A stretch of 64,000 bases of DNA, from assembly GCF_021117295.1 (NCBI RefSeq), contig NZ_CP088247.1, positions 627,501-691,500 of the forward strand, read 5' to 3'. A model generated the notes under the pieces. The model was not told where the DNA came from and searched no databases. It worked only from the letters and a program-made list of their open reading frames with translations. The position numbers and the translations under genes are program-made. This document shows positions 55,978 to 64,000 of the stretch, in pieces; within the stretch, counting starts at the first letter, position 1, and the number at the start of each line of letters is the position of its first letter. The DNA comes from Methylorubrum sp. B1-46 (GTDB lineage: Bacteria > Pseudomonadota > Alphaproteobacteria > Rhizobiales > Beijerinckiaceae).

Positions 55978-56250
55978 GTGAACACCCGCAAGACCGCGCT
56001 CACTGCCACCCTGATCGCCGGCCTCGCCGCCGCACCGGCCCTGGCCGACACGCCCGGAAAGGACTGGATGCCGATCGATCAGGTCCTGACCAAGCTGACC
56101 GAGGCCGGCTACGGCTCGGTGCGCAGCATCGAGGCCGATGACGGCGTGTGGAAGGCGAAGGCCAGCCGCGACGGCCGAGCCGTCAAGGTTCGGCTCGATC
56201 CGCAGACCGGCGCCATCGTCGAAAAAGCCGGCAAGGCGAGCGACGATTGA
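55978..56250 (+). CDS. PepSY-like exported small protein
   Basis: A 90-aa protein with a Sec signal peptide (LTATLIAGLAAAPALADT) and a PepSY-type domain: DQVLTKLTEAGYGSVRSIEA and the DGVWKAKASRDGRAVKVRLDPQTGAIV segment. PepSY domains often inhibit proteases or bind peptides in the periplasm. It starts at GTG with GGAG 11 bp before. It runs opposite to the flagellar genes on both sides, so it is likely independently expressed. Confidence 0.8.
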   Translation: MNTRKTALTATLIAGLAAAPALADTPGKDWMPIDQVLTKLTEAGYGSVRSIEADDGVWKAKASRDGRAVKVRLDPQTGAIVEKAGKASDD

Positions 56251-56263
56251 GGTGCAGGCCGCC

Positions 56264-56560
56264 TCACGCCTTCTCGGAGCGCGCCGCGACGAGCGCAGCG
56301 CGCGACGCTTCCAGTTCGGCGAGCGCCGCCCGCGCCTCGTCGATCTTGAGGCTCAAGGCGTCCAGCACCTCCCGGCCTTCCTCCTTGAAGGCGCGCACCG
56401 CCTCGCCGGCCTGGGTCAGGGCCACGCCGGAGGCGGCCACCGCCGCGCCGTACTCGGCCTGGGTCCGGTCGAGGCGCTTCAGCTTGAGGTACATCGGCAC
56501 CACGCAGGCGCTCGTGGCCACGAGCGCGACGAGGAGAATACCGTCAACCAAGGAGCCCAT
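56264..56560 (-). CDS. Membrane-anchored coiled-coil protein in fliM operon
   Basis: A 98-aa protein with one N-terminal membrane helix (SLVDGILLVALVATSACVVPMYL) and a heptad-rich coiled coil (YLKLKRLDRTQAEYG, then AVRAFKEEGREVLDALSLKIDEARAALAELEAS). It overlaps fliM's 3' end by 17 bp, so translation is coupled. Similar fliM-adjacent proteins occur in alphaproteobacteria (possibly DUF6468, from memory). Its role in the motor is unknown. Confidence 0.8.
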   Translation of the reverse strand: MGSLVDGILLVALVATSACVVPMYLKLKRLDRTQAEYGAAVAASGVALTQAGEAVRAFKEEGREVLDALSLKIDEARAALAELEASRAALVAARSEKA

Positions 56561-57536
56561 GGGCGCCCTCCTTCTCCGGACTGATCGCGTCCTCGACCCG
56601 CAGGACGTAGGCACCCTGCGACTGCCCGGCCCGGCACCAGAACAGCGGCCGGTCGTTGCCTTCGAGCTTGACCCGCGTCGCGGGGGTCGCATCCAGGGTC
56701 AGCACCTGCCCGACCTTGAGCCCCGCGATCTCACCGAGCGTCAGGTGACGCTCCTCGAGAACGGCGCGCAGGCGCACGGCCGTCTTCTGCACCTCCGCCG
56801 CGATCTGCTCGGCCCAGCGCGGATCGCGGGCCGAGGACTCGCCGGTCAGCACCTTGCCGAGCGCCGGGCGCAGCGGATTCAGCACCGTCTGCGGAATGAT
56901 GAGGAACATCTCGCCGCCGCGGTTGAGCGCCTGGAGCAGGAACTTGGCCTGCACCGCCTTGTTCGAGCGCCGGCCGATCACCGCGAACTCCATCCGGGTC
57001 TCGGTGCGCTCCAGGCGGAAGCTCGTCTGAGAGACGAGGCCGAACGAGGATTCCAGCGCCTTGCCGACCTGCTCGAACACCATCTGCGCGATGCGCAATT
57101 CGATCGCGGAGAAGGTGCGCTCGTCCTCCACCGGCGGCTCGGAGCCGTCGGAGCCGAACAGCACCTCGGTCATGGTGTAGATGAAGTCGCGGTCGAGCCC
57201 GACGAGAACGTGCCCGTCCCAGCCCGGCGCGTGGAAGATGCCGACCACCGCGTTGGCATCGTAGGTATCAAGGAACTCGCCGAAGCGCCCGCTCTCGACC
57301 CCGCTCAGGGAGTAGAAGGTCGAGGAGGCAGCGAGATGCTTGGCCGCGTCACTGCAGGCGGTGGCGAGGCGGTCGAACACCACGCTGAGCATCGGCAGCC
57401 GGTCGAGCGACAGGCCGCCGGCCTCCTGGATGCGGGTGCGGATGTCGGCCGCGGGCTTGGTCGCCGTGACGAAGGGCGGGAGGACCGGGGCAGACTCGGT
57501 CTCGGGCACGGTGTCGAAGGTCTGGGTCTCGTCCAT
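56544..57536 (-). CDS. fliM: Flagellar motor switch protein FliM
   Basis: C-ring protein, 330 aa, that binds CheY-P and FliG. The middle CheC-like domain includes VGIFHAPGWDGHVLVGLDRDFIYTMTEVLFG and MVFEQVGKALESSFG. The C-terminal SpoA domain has VRLRAVLEERHLTLGEIAGLKVGQVLTLDATP and LFWCRAGQSQGAYVLRVEDAI. The N-terminal CheY-binding peptide is degenerate. Downstream of motA by 12 bp. Confidence 0.94.
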   Translation of the reverse strand: MDETQTFDTVPETESAPVLPPFVTATKPAADIRTRIQEAGGLSLDRLPMLSVVFDRLATACSDAAKHLAASSTFYSLSGVESGRFGEFLDTYDANAVVGIFHAPGWDGHVLVGLDRDFIYTMTEVLFGSDGSEPPVEDERTFSAIELRIAQMVFEQVGKALESSFGLVSQTSFRLERTETRMEFAVIGRRSNKAVQAKFLLQALNRGGEMFLIIPQTVLNPLRPALGKVLTGESSARDPRWAEQIAAEVQKTAVRLRAVLEERHLTLGEIAGLKVGQVLTLDATPATRVKLEGNDRPLFWCRAGQSQGAYVLRVEDAISPEKEGAHGLLG

Positions 57537-57548
57537 CGCAAAAAACCG

Positions 57549-58424
57549 TTACGCCGCGGCCGGTTCGGCGCGGGCGCCCGGCACGGTGGCGCTCTCGACC
57601 TCGTCGATGGTCGGGCGGTCGGAGCCGGCGATGCCCTTGCGGCCGTGCTCGATCGCGACCTGGGGCAGCGCGCCGTTCATGTAGGCGATCAGGCTCTGCT
57701 TCACGATGGTGTAGACGCTGCACTGCTTCTCGCGCACGCCCTTGATCTTCACGGCGAGCGGGGCGAGCATCCCGTAGGAGGCGAACACGCCGATGAAGGT
57801 GCCGACCAGCGCGGCGCCGATCAGACCGCCGAGGATCTGCGGCGACTGGTCCAGCGCGCCCATCGCCTTCACGATGCCGAGCACCGCCGCGACGATGCCG
57901 AGCGCCGGCAGCGCCTCCGCCACGGTGTTGATCGCGGCATAGGGCTTGAGCTTGTACTTCTTGTGCGTGCCGATCTCCTCCTCCATCAGCGCCTCGATCT
58001 CGTGCGAGCGGGCGTTGCCGATGAGGATCAGGCGGCAATAGTCGCAGATGAACAAGACCAGATCCTGGTCCTTGGTCACCTCGGGATAGTTCTTGAAGAT
58101 CTCGGAATTGGCCGGATCATCGAAATGCGTCTCGACCTCATTGCGCGGCTTGGTCTTCAACTCGCGCATCAGGGCGTGCAGAAGTCCCAGCAGCGAGAGG
58201 AAGTCCTGGCGCTTCGGCCCCTTGTTGGTGAAGGCCTCCATCGTCGCCTTGCCGGAATCCATCACGGTCTTCATCGGGTTGGCGATGACGAAGGTGCCGG
58301 CTGCCATGCCGAAGATGATGACGAACTCCCAGGGCTGCCAGATCACGATCAGATGCCCGCCCATGGCGACGAAGCCGCCGAGCATGCAGCCGATCGCGAT
58401 GACGAGGCCGACGAGGATTCCCAT
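57549..58424 (-). CDS. motA: Flagellar motor protein MotA
   Basis: Stator proton-channel subunit, 291 aa, four membrane helices. Key blocks: MGILVGLVIAIGCMLGGFVAMGGH, FVIIFGMAAGTFVIANP, the ALPALGIVAAVLGIVKAMGAL Pro-containing helix and LVGTFIGVFASYGMLAPLAVKIKG. The Arg/Glu torque region lies in NARSHEIEALMEEEIG. The ATG at 58424 gives the family N-terminus. First gene of block 3; motB lies in block 2. Confidence 0.96.
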   Translation of the reverse strand: MGILVGLVIAIGCMLGGFVAMGGHLIVIWQPWEFVIIFGMAAGTFVIANPMKTVMDSGKATMEAFTNKGPKRQDFLSLLGLLHALMRELKTKPRNEVETHFDDPANSEIFKNYPEVTKDQDLVLFICDYCRLILIGNARSHEIEALMEEEIGTHKKYKLKPYAAINTVAEALPALGIVAAVLGIVKAMGALDQSPQILGGLIGAALVGTFIGVFASYGMLAPLAVKIKGVREKQCSVYTIVKQSLIAYMNGALPQVAIEHGRKGIAGSDRPTIDEVESATVPGARAEPAAA

Positions 58425-58723
58425 GGGAGGCTCCGGAGACACCTTTGCGGGGACGGGCGCCGACGCGCGGCACCCCTTTGTTCGAGCCAATAGGAGGGGT
58501 GGCTTGCGCGGAGCTTTTTGGAACGATGCGGCGGCCCGGCTTGGAGGCGGGCGCGCGAGCGCATAACTGACGCTCATGACGTATGGCGATGCGCCCGGCC
58601 GATGGGCGGGCGCACCGCGTCCGGCGGACACCCGCCGCCTCGCATTCGCGGGGACAGCCGGCGATGAGGCCCTCTCATCGACGGCTGGCATCCAACCTGT
58701 TTCGAACGAACCGGAGCGCCTCC

Positions 58724-59284
58724 TTGGCCCAGACCGACGACCGCCTGCCGCAGATGCACGCCACGACGATCCTGATGGTCCGCAAAGGGGGCCGGGTGGT
58801 GATCGGCGGCGACGGACAGGTCAGCCTCGGGCAGACCATCGTGAAGGGCAATGCCCGCAAGGTCCGGCGGCTGGCCAAGGGCAGCGTGATTGGCGGCTTC
58901 GCGGGTGCGACGGCCGACGCCTTCACCCTGTTCGAGCGGCTGGAGGCCAAACTGGAGCAGTATCCCGGCCAGCTCACCCGCGCCTGCGTCGAACTCACCA
59001 AGGACTGGCGCACGGACCGCTACCTCCGCCGCCTGGAGGCGATGATGCTGGTGGCCGATCGTGATGTGAGCCTGCTGCTCTCCGGTTCCGGCGACGTGCT
59101 GGAGCCGGAGACCGGCGTCATGGCGATCGGGTCGGGCGGCAACTTCGCCCTCTCGGCCGCCCGAGCGCTGGAGGACGGCGATCTCGACGCCGAGGCGATC
59201 GTGCGCAAGGCGATGAAGATCGCCGCCGAGATCTGCGTCTACACCAACGGCAATCTCGTGATCGAAGCCCTCGACGCGGGCTGA
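58724..59284 (+). CDS. hslV: ATP-dependent protease peptidase subunit HslV
   Basis: Threonine protease of the HslVU complex, 186 aa. The catalytic Thr follows the short propeptide ([13 protein letters not shown], active Thr in TTIL). Conserved [34 protein letters not shown] and the SGSGDVLEP loop are present. A TTG start at 58724 is chosen, with a GGAG site 7 bp before it; the ATG at 58754 would leave almost no propeptide. hslU follows. Confidence 0.95.
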   Translation: MAQTDDRLPQMHATTILMVRKGGRVVIGGDGQVSLGQTIVKGNARKVRRLAKGSVIGGFAGATADAFTLFERLEAKLEQYPGQLTRACVELTKDWRTDRYLRRLEAMMLVADRDVSLLLSGSGDVLEPETGVMAIGSGGNFALSAARALEDGDLDAEAIVRKAMKIAAEICVYTNGNLVIEALDAG

Positions 59285-59395
59285 CGGCCGCGCTCCCTGG
59301 AAAGCCGGGCTTCGCCCGCTTAGATCGTCCCTCGGGGAAGGCCCCGCGCCCGACGCGCCGCCCCACACGTCCCTGAAATTGGCCGCAGGAGCCCG

Positions 59396-60709
59396 ATGAC
59401 CACCTTCTCTCCCCGCGAGATCGTCTCCGAGCTCGATCGCTTCATCGTCGGCCAGAAGGACGCCAAGCGCGCCGTCGCCATCGCGCTGCGCAACCGCTGG
59501 CGGCGCCAGCAGCTGAAGGGTCCGCTGCGGGACGAGGTGGCGCCCAAGAACATCCTGATGATCGGCCCGACCGGCTGCGGCAAGACGGAGATCGCCCGCC
59601 GCCTCGCGCGGCTGGCCGGCGCGCCCTTCCTCAAGATCGAGGCGACCAAGTTCACCGAGGTCGGCTATGTCGGCCGGGACGTCGAGCAGATCGTGCGCGA
59701 TCTCGTGGAGGTCGGCATCGGCCTGACCCGGGAGGAGAAGCGCAAGGCGGTCAAGGCCAAGGCGGAGGCGGCGGCCGAGTCCCGCATCCTCGACGCGCTG
59801 GTGGGCCCGACCGCGAGCCAGACGACCCGCGAGAGCTTCCGCAAGAAGCTGCGCAACAGCGAACTCGACGACAAGGAAGTGGAGATCGAACTCGCACCCA
59901 GCGGCTCGCAGGGCATGCCGATGTTCGAGATCCCCGGCATGCCCGGCGCGTCCATGGGCGCGATCAACATCTCGGACATGCTCGGCAAGGCGCTCGGCGG
60001 CCAGCGCGGCAAGCCGCGCCGCATGACGGTCGCCGACGCCTACGCGCCGCTGATCGCCGAGGAGAGCGACAAGCTCGTGGACGACGACGCCCTCACCCGC
60101 GATGCGATCCGCGAGGTCGAGGACAACGGCATCGTCTTCCTCGACGAGATCGACAAGATCTGCGCCCGCGAGGGCCGCTCCGGCGCCGACGTCTCCCGCG
60201 AGGGCGTACAGCGCGATCTGCTGCCGCTCATCGAGGGCACCACGGTGGCGACGAAGCACGGGCCGGTGAAGACCGACCACATCCTGTTCATCGCATCCGG
60301 CGCCTTCCACGTCTCGAAGCCCTCGGATCTGCTGCCCGAGTTGCAGGGCCGCCTGCCGATCCGCGTCGAGCTGCAGCCGCTGACCGTCGACGATTTCAAG
60401 CAGATCCTGACCAGTACCGAGGCGAGCCTGATCAAGCAGACGGTGGCGCTGATGGAGACCGAGGGCGTCACCCTCGACTTTACCGAGGACGCTATCGACG
60501 CGCTCGCCCGCGTCGCCGTGGAGGTGAACGGCTCGGTGGAGAATATCGGCGCACGCCGCCTCCAAACCGTGCTGGAGCGGGTGATCGACGAGATCTCGTT
60601 CACCGCCACCGACCGCTCCGGCGAGACCGTGCCGATCGATGCGGCTTACGTCCGCGAGCGGGTGGCGGATCTCGCCGCCAATACGGATCTCAGCCGCTTC
60701 ATCCTCTGA
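59396..60709 (+). CDS. hslU: ATP-dependent protease ATPase subunit HslU
   Basis: AAA+ unfoldase of HslVU, 437 aa. Walker [16 protein letters not shown] is at 57-71, Walker [13 protein letters not shown] at ~242-253. The I-domain and the [15 protein letters not shown] pore region are present, as is the sensor region [16 protein letters not shown]. The C-terminus [10 protein letters not shown] inserts into HslV in relatives. An 11-bp inverted repeat (60729-60776) lies just downstream. Confidence 0.97.
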   Translation: MTTFSPREIVSELDRFIVGQKDAKRAVAIALRNRWRRQQLKGPLRDEVAPKNILMIGPTGCGKTEIARRLARLAGAPFLKIEATKFTEVGYVGRDVEQIVRDLVEVGIGLTREEKRKAVKAKAEAAAESRILDALVGPTASQTTRESFRKKLRNSELDDKEVEIELAPSGSQGMPMFEIPGMPGASMGAINISDMLGKALGGQRGKPRRMTVADAYAPLIAEESDKLVDDDALTRDAIREVEDNGIVFLDEIDKICAREGRSGADVSREGVQRDLLPLIEGTTVATKHGPVKTDHILFIASGAFHVSKPSDLLPELQGRLPIRVELQPLTVDDFKQILTSTEASLIKQTVALMETEGVTLDFTEDAIDALARVAVEVNGSVENIGARRLQTVLERVIDEISFTATDRSGETVPIDAAYVRERVADLAANTDLSRFIL

Positions 60710-60715
60710 TCCGGG

Positions 60716-61417
60716 ATGAGCAGCCCAAGGGCCAGAAGGGGAAAAAGAGGCGGAGCAAGCCATCGCCTTCTGGCCCGTGGCGGTCTGGCCCTGGGCATCC
60801 TGACTGCTGGGCTGCTCGGCGCGCCCCGAGCGGGCGCGACCGATGCGGAGAGCGAGGCGACGCTGCTGAAGCAGAGCCCACTCATCGTGTCGGCCGAGCC
60901 GAACGAGGTGCCTTGGCTCGAGACGGCTTGCTCCGTTCTCCTGACCGTCGCGGCCCGGGCGGAGGGCAGCCCGTCCGCGCGCGACGAGGCTCACGTCGTG
61001 CCTGCCATTCGACGCTGCGCCCGCTTGGCGCCCGTTGGTCACGGCGTTCTACGTCACGACAGAGTGGCGGCGGCATTGCCGGGCTACCGTTGCATGGCGT
61101 TGGCCGGGGACGACAATCCCGTGCCCATCCGATCGCAGCCGAGAGCGGGAAGTCGACGCCTCGGCCCGGCACAGGATCCCGTCATCGTGTCCGACCCCGT
61201 CCAGGTGGTGAACGGACATGCGCGGATGCTGCGGCCCGACGGCCGAACGGGATGGGTTCCGCGGGACCGCTTACGGGCGTGGATCATTACGGCCGCGCCG
61301 GAACTGAATTGCTTGCCGACACGCAAGACGACGAATGGTTCACTCGGCGTTACCTACGTGCGTTCCGATGAGGCAAGCGATGCAGCGTCCCGTCCGAGTG
61401 CCCCGGATGCGCGGTGA
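60716..61417 (+). CDS. Exported protein, SH3-like C-terminal domain
   Basis: A 233-aa protein starting 6 bp after hslU. A basic N-terminus and signal peptide (LALGILTAGLLGAPRAGATD) indicate export. Residues ~130-195 look SH3b-like: CMALAGDDNPVPIRSQPRAG and DGRTGWVPRDRLRAWI. Unknown function; SH3b domains often bind cell wall. The signal peptide coding region contains one arm of an inverted repeat that could also end hslU transcription. Confidence 0.65.
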   Translation: MSSPRARRGKRGGASHRLLARGGLALGILTAGLLGAPRAGATDAESEATLLKQSPLIVSAEPNEVPWLETACSVLLTVAARAEGSPSARDEAHVVPAIRRCARLAPVGHGVLRHDRVAAALPGYRCMALAGDDNPVPIRSQPRAGSRRLGPAQDPVIVSDPVQVVNGHARMLRPDGRTGWVPRDRLRAWIITAAPELNCLPTRKTTNGSLGVTYVRSDEASDAASRPSAPDAR

Positions 61418-61429
61418 GGCCACCGATCG

Positions 61430-62344
61430 ATGCGGTTCGATGCCGCCCCGCTCATGAGGGGTCGCAACGCTGCGCCCGACGTCGCCCTGCCGATCCTCGC
61501 CCTGCTGGCGGGGATGGTCTCGATCCAGAGCGGCGCGGCTCTGGCCAAAGGGCTGTTTCCGGTCGTCGGCGCGGCGGGCGTCACGACGCTCCGCGTCGGT
61601 TTCTCAGCGCTGATCCTGCTCGCGGTCTGGCGGCCGTGGCGGCGCAGTGTAGAGCGGGGCGAGATCGGCGCCATCGCGCTCTACGGCGCGGCGCTCGGGC
61701 TCATGAACCTGCTGTTCTACCTCTCGCTCCGCACGATCCCCCTCGGCATTGCGGTGGCCATCGAGTTCACCGGGCCGCTGGCCGTTGCTTTGGCGGGCTC
61801 GCGCCGGGCGCGCGACTTCGCCTGGATCGGCCTCGCGGTGCTGGGGCTCGGCCTGCTGCTGCCGCTGGGTGAGACCAGCACCCTCGATCCGACCGGCGCG
61901 GCGCTGGCCCTCGGCGCGGGCCTGTGCTGGGCAGCCTATATCGTGTTCGGCCAGCGTGCCGGACGGGCCGGCGGCGGGCGGGCGGTGTCGCTCGGCATGC
62001 TGGTTGCTGCCCTCGTCGTCGCACCGGTGGGCCTCGTGGAAGCCGGCTCCGACCTATTCACCCCGGCCACGCTTACAACGGGGCTCGTCATCGCCGTCCT
62101 GTCGAGCGCCCTGCCCTACTCGCTCGAAATGTTCGCCCTCACGCGCCTGCCCCGCCCGGCCTTCGGCGTGCTGATGAGCCTGGAGCCGGCCGTCGCGTCG
62201 GTGGCCGCCCTCGCCCTGCTCGGGGAGCGTCTGAGTCCGGTGCAGGGCGGGGCCATCGCCTGCATCGTGGCGGCTTCGGCGGGGATCACGCTGGCAGGGC
62301 GCAAGACCGGCAGCCGCAGACGGGAATCGAACGACGTTGGGTGA
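61430..62344 (+). CDS. rhtA: RhtA-like DMT/EamA exporter
   Basis: Ten-helix EamA transporter, 304 aa, resembling the threonine/homoserine exporter RhtA. The opening ILALLAGMVSIQSGAALAKGLFPVVGAAG, LRVGFSALILLAVWRP and the paired-domain second half (VFGQRAGRAGGGRAVSLGM, ALPYSLEMFALTRLPRPAFGVLMSLEPAVASVAALALLGE) match RhtA. A GAGGCC-type site is near the ATG. The gene name follows family; the substrate is not proven. Confidence 0.82.
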   Translation: MRFDAAPLMRGRNAAPDVALPILALLAGMVSIQSGAALAKGLFPVVGAAGVTTLRVGFSALILLAVWRPWRRSVERGEIGAIALYGAALGLMNLLFYLSLRTIPLGIAVAIEFTGPLAVALAGSRRARDFAWIGLAVLGLGLLLPLGETSTLDPTGAALALGAGLCWAAYIVFGQRAGRAGGGRAVSLGMLVAALVVAPVGLVEAGSDLFTPATLTTGLVIAVLSSALPYSLEMFALTRLPRPAFGVLMSLEPAVASVAALALLGERLSPVQGGAIACIVAASAGITLAGRKTGSRRRESNDVG

Positions 62345-62378
62345 ACGGGCGTGATCCCGGTCGAACGATCGGCCGCCC

Positions 62379-63440
62379 CTACCCCTCCCAGACCTGCCCC
62401 GGACGCAGCGCCAGGAACCGCTCCGGCGGCAAGGCGGCCGCCGTCAGCGCCTCGGCCAGCGCCTCGACGGGCCGCTCGATGCCCTCGTCGGTGAGCTTGA
62501 ACGTGCCCCAATGGTGGCCGAGCGCCTGATCGGCGCCGAGCAAGGTCAGGGACTCCACCGCATCGGCCGGGTTCATGTGCTGCGGCTGCATGAACCAGCG
62601 CGGCTCGTAGGCGCCGATCGGCAGGGTGGCGAGCCGCGGTGGGCCGAACCGGGCGCGGATCTCGCGGAAGATCGCGCCGTCACCGAGGCCCGTGTCGCCC
62701 ACATGGTAGTGAACCCCGCGCGGCGTGGTCAGCAGATAGGCGCACCACAGTGCCATGCGCCGGTCGTTGAGGCCGCGGGCCGACCAGTGGTTGGCGGGCG
62801 TGAGATGCGCGGTGATGCCGGCCCCCAGATCGACCGACTCGCCCCAGTCGCGGGTCTCGACATGCATGGTCTCGTCGTAGCCGCGCAGGATCACATCGTT
62901 GCCCAGCGGCGCCACGATCAGCGGCTGGTGGTCCTGCCAGAGCCGGGCGAGCGTCGGGCCGTCGAGATGGTCGTAGTGGTTGTGGGTGATCAGGACCGCA
63001 TCGATCGGCGGCAGGTCGGCATAGGCGATGCCCGGCGGGTTGACCCGCTTCGGCCCGGCGAAGCGGAACGGGCTCGCGCGCCGCGCGAAGACCGGATCGA
63101 TCAGGATGTTGCGGCCGGCCACCTGGAGCAGGTAGCTCGCGTGGCCGATCAGCACGACGCGAAAGCCCTCGGCCCGTTCGGATGGCTTGTCCGCCGGGAA
63201 CGGGCTCGGGAAGCTCGCCGGCCACGCCTCGGGCTTGCCGGTCCGGCGCCAGCGGGCGAGGTCGGCGAGCGACTTGTCGGGCGGCTGGTTCGCGGTGTGG
63301 AAGCGCAAGCCGTCGAAATGGTCGCTCTTGGGCCCGCGGTAATAGGGGTTCTTGCCCCGGCGATGGGCGGCGTAGCCGACGCCGCCGAGGGTCATCACCG
63401 TGGCCGCGCTGGCGACCGTGAGCAGGCCACGCTTCTTCAT
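62379..63440 (-). CDS. MBL-fold metal-dependent hydrolase (NAPE-PLD-like)
   Basis: A 353-aa metallo-beta-lactamase-fold enzyme with a signal-anchor (LLTVASAATVMTLGGVGYAA). The metal site is TITHNHYDHLDGPTL in pattern (HxHxDH seen as HNHYDH), with a LTPANHWSARG His and the PIGAYEPRWFMQPQHMNP region. The NPYYRGPKSDHFDGLRF opening is typical of NAPE-phospholipase-D-like/UlaG proteins. Substrate unknown. A C-terminal segment ends LRPGQVWEG. Confidence 0.88.
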   Translation of the reverse strand: MKKRGLLTVASAATVMTLGGVGYAAHRRGKNPYYRGPKSDHFDGLRFHTANQPPDKSLADLARWRRTGKPEAWPASFPSPFPADKPSERAEGFRVVLIGHASYLLQVAGRNILIDPVFARRASPFRFAGPKRVNPPGIAYADLPPIDAVLITHNHYDHLDGPTLARLWQDHQPLIVAPLGNDVILRGYDETMHVETRDWGESVDLGAGITAHLTPANHWSARGLNDRRMALWCAYLLTTPRGVHYHVGDTGLGDGAIFREIRARFGPPRLATLPIGAYEPRWFMQPQHMNPADAVESLTLLGADQALGHHWGTFKLTDEGIERPVEALAEALTAAALPPERFLALRPGQVWEG

Positions 63441-63489
63441 ACGGCCAAGATGGCCCGACCGGTCCGCGGTTCAAGCGCGGCGCAGGGCC

Positions 63490-63723
63490 TCAGGACGGGC
63501 TCGCGCCCGGCCCTACGACCGAGACGAGGGTGTCGGCGAGGTGGCGGATCTTCTCCCGAGCCTGCCGCTCGATCTCGTCGCGGGGCAGGTCCTGCCCGGC
63601 AACGATCACGGTGCCGTTGATGCGGCCATGTTCGGATAACAGGGTGAAGTTGAACCGGCCGGATCGGCTCCGACGAATGACATAGTGCGGCCTCGGCACC
63701 CGATACTCCCTCGCGCAACTCAA
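63490..63723 (-). CDS. Small protein of unknown function
   Basis: A 77-aa basic protein, possibly beginning at TTG 63723 or GTG 63699. Sequence blocks: HYVIRRSRSGRFNFTLLSEH, GRINGTVIVAGQDLPRDEIE and REKIRHLADTLVSVVG. An overlapping frame on the same strand (63437-63814) is less protein-like. No family recognised. Confidence 0.45.
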   Translation of the reverse strand: MSCAREYRVPRPHYVIRRSRSGRFNFTLLSEHGRINGTVIVAGQDLPRDEIERQAREKIRHLADTLVSVVGPGASPS

Positions 63724-63782
63724 GCGATACGCATCTCGACGATGCGGAGAGCGTAAAAGTTTCAGGTTGCGGCTTCACAACC

Positions 63783-64000
63783 TCACGAGCGCCAGCGCAA
63801 TTCCTGGCGCGCAAGCGGATTCGTGAAGGGTCGGCCGTCGCGCGCCGCCTCCAGGGCCTCGCGCTTGAGGCGGAAATACCATTGCGAGGGCAGATCGCCC
63901 TGGCCCAGCAGCACCATGGTGGGTTTCCGGTCGAGGCCGGCCTGCGCGTGCTGGAGCACCTGCTGATCCTGGGTCAGGAACTGGCGCATCAGCGGCCGGG
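63783..64000 (-). CDS. Unknown protein, N-terminus beyond window
   Basis: The open frame runs past the window edge without a stop (upstream codons read L, P, R before the in-frame ATG at 63989). The visible 72 residues include MRQFLTQDQQVLQHAQAGLD, RKPTMVLLGQGDLPSQWYFR and LKREALEAARDGRPFTNP. Whether the ATG at 63989 is the start cannot be seen. No family recognised. Confidence 0.5.
   Translation of the reverse strand, partial: RPLMRQFLTQDQQVLQHAQAGLDRKPTMVLLGQGDLPSQWYFRLKREALEAARDGRPFTNPLARQELRWRS

Noticed and set aside
56148..58493. 781-aa plus-strand frame across fliM and motA
   Set aside because: It is antisense to two certain flagellar genes and has no recognisable motif.
58574..61042. 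822-aa minus-strand frame across hslV and hslU
   Set aside because: Antisense shadow of two certain genes, with biased composition.

Overview
This is GC-rich alphaproteobacterial chromosome with dense coding. It most likely comes from the Hyphomicrobiales, and the overall gene set fits Methylobacterium/Methylorubrum. That genus call is an inference from rhizobial-type flagellar genes (MotC, a MotE-like chaperone, FtcR), a RegB/RegA redox pair, an intracellular PHB depolymerase, IalB and the palindromic intergenic repeats. No rRNA, tRNA, CRISPR array or insertion sequence was found.

Left part (1-31 kb): purC (cut by the window edge) lies 10.6 kb from purS-purQ. The stretch between holds two tandem GT2 glycosyltransferases, exported proteins, a zinc protease, phaZ and the regB/regA redox two-component pair. 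Then come apt, an inositol monophosphatase and a thiamine operon (TPP riboswitch-thiO-thiS-thiG-thiE). A class III nucleotide cyclase, an AraC regulator and an MFS transporter follow. Next is the macromolecular-synthesis block rpoD-dnaG-(insert)-yqeY-carA. Its insert is a pair of exported beta-propeller proteins (SMP-30 type and yellow/MRJP type), bracketed by two copies of a ~95-bp palindromic repeat. A parDE toxin-antitoxin pair with a perfect palindrome upstream follows, then a large heparinase II/III-like protein.

Middle and right part (34-58 kb): a flagellar cluster in three blocks. Block 1 (+): flgB-flgC-fliE-flgG-flgA-flgI-motE-like-flgH-fliL-fliP. Block 2 (+): fliF-fliH-like-motB-motC-fliK-lytic transglycosylase. 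Block 3 (-): motA-fliM-small membrane protein-fliN-fliG-flhB-unknown gene-ftcR. Blocks 1 and 2 are separated by ~3.8 kb holding a second antitoxin/toxin pair (the toxin carries an in-frame stop), a ClC-CBS chloride transporter with a divergent MarR regulator, and a protein of unknown function. Together the blocks encode the MS ring and switch, rod parts, P and L rings, export gate parts, stator and the FtcR master regulator. Filament genes, the hook protein, fliI, flhA, fliQ and fliR are not in the window.

End (58-64 kb): the HslVU protease, an exported SH3-like protein, an RhtA-type DMT exporter, an MBL-fold hydrolase and two small unknown genes, the last cut by the window edge. Most long antisense ORFs are codon-bias shadows and were left out.
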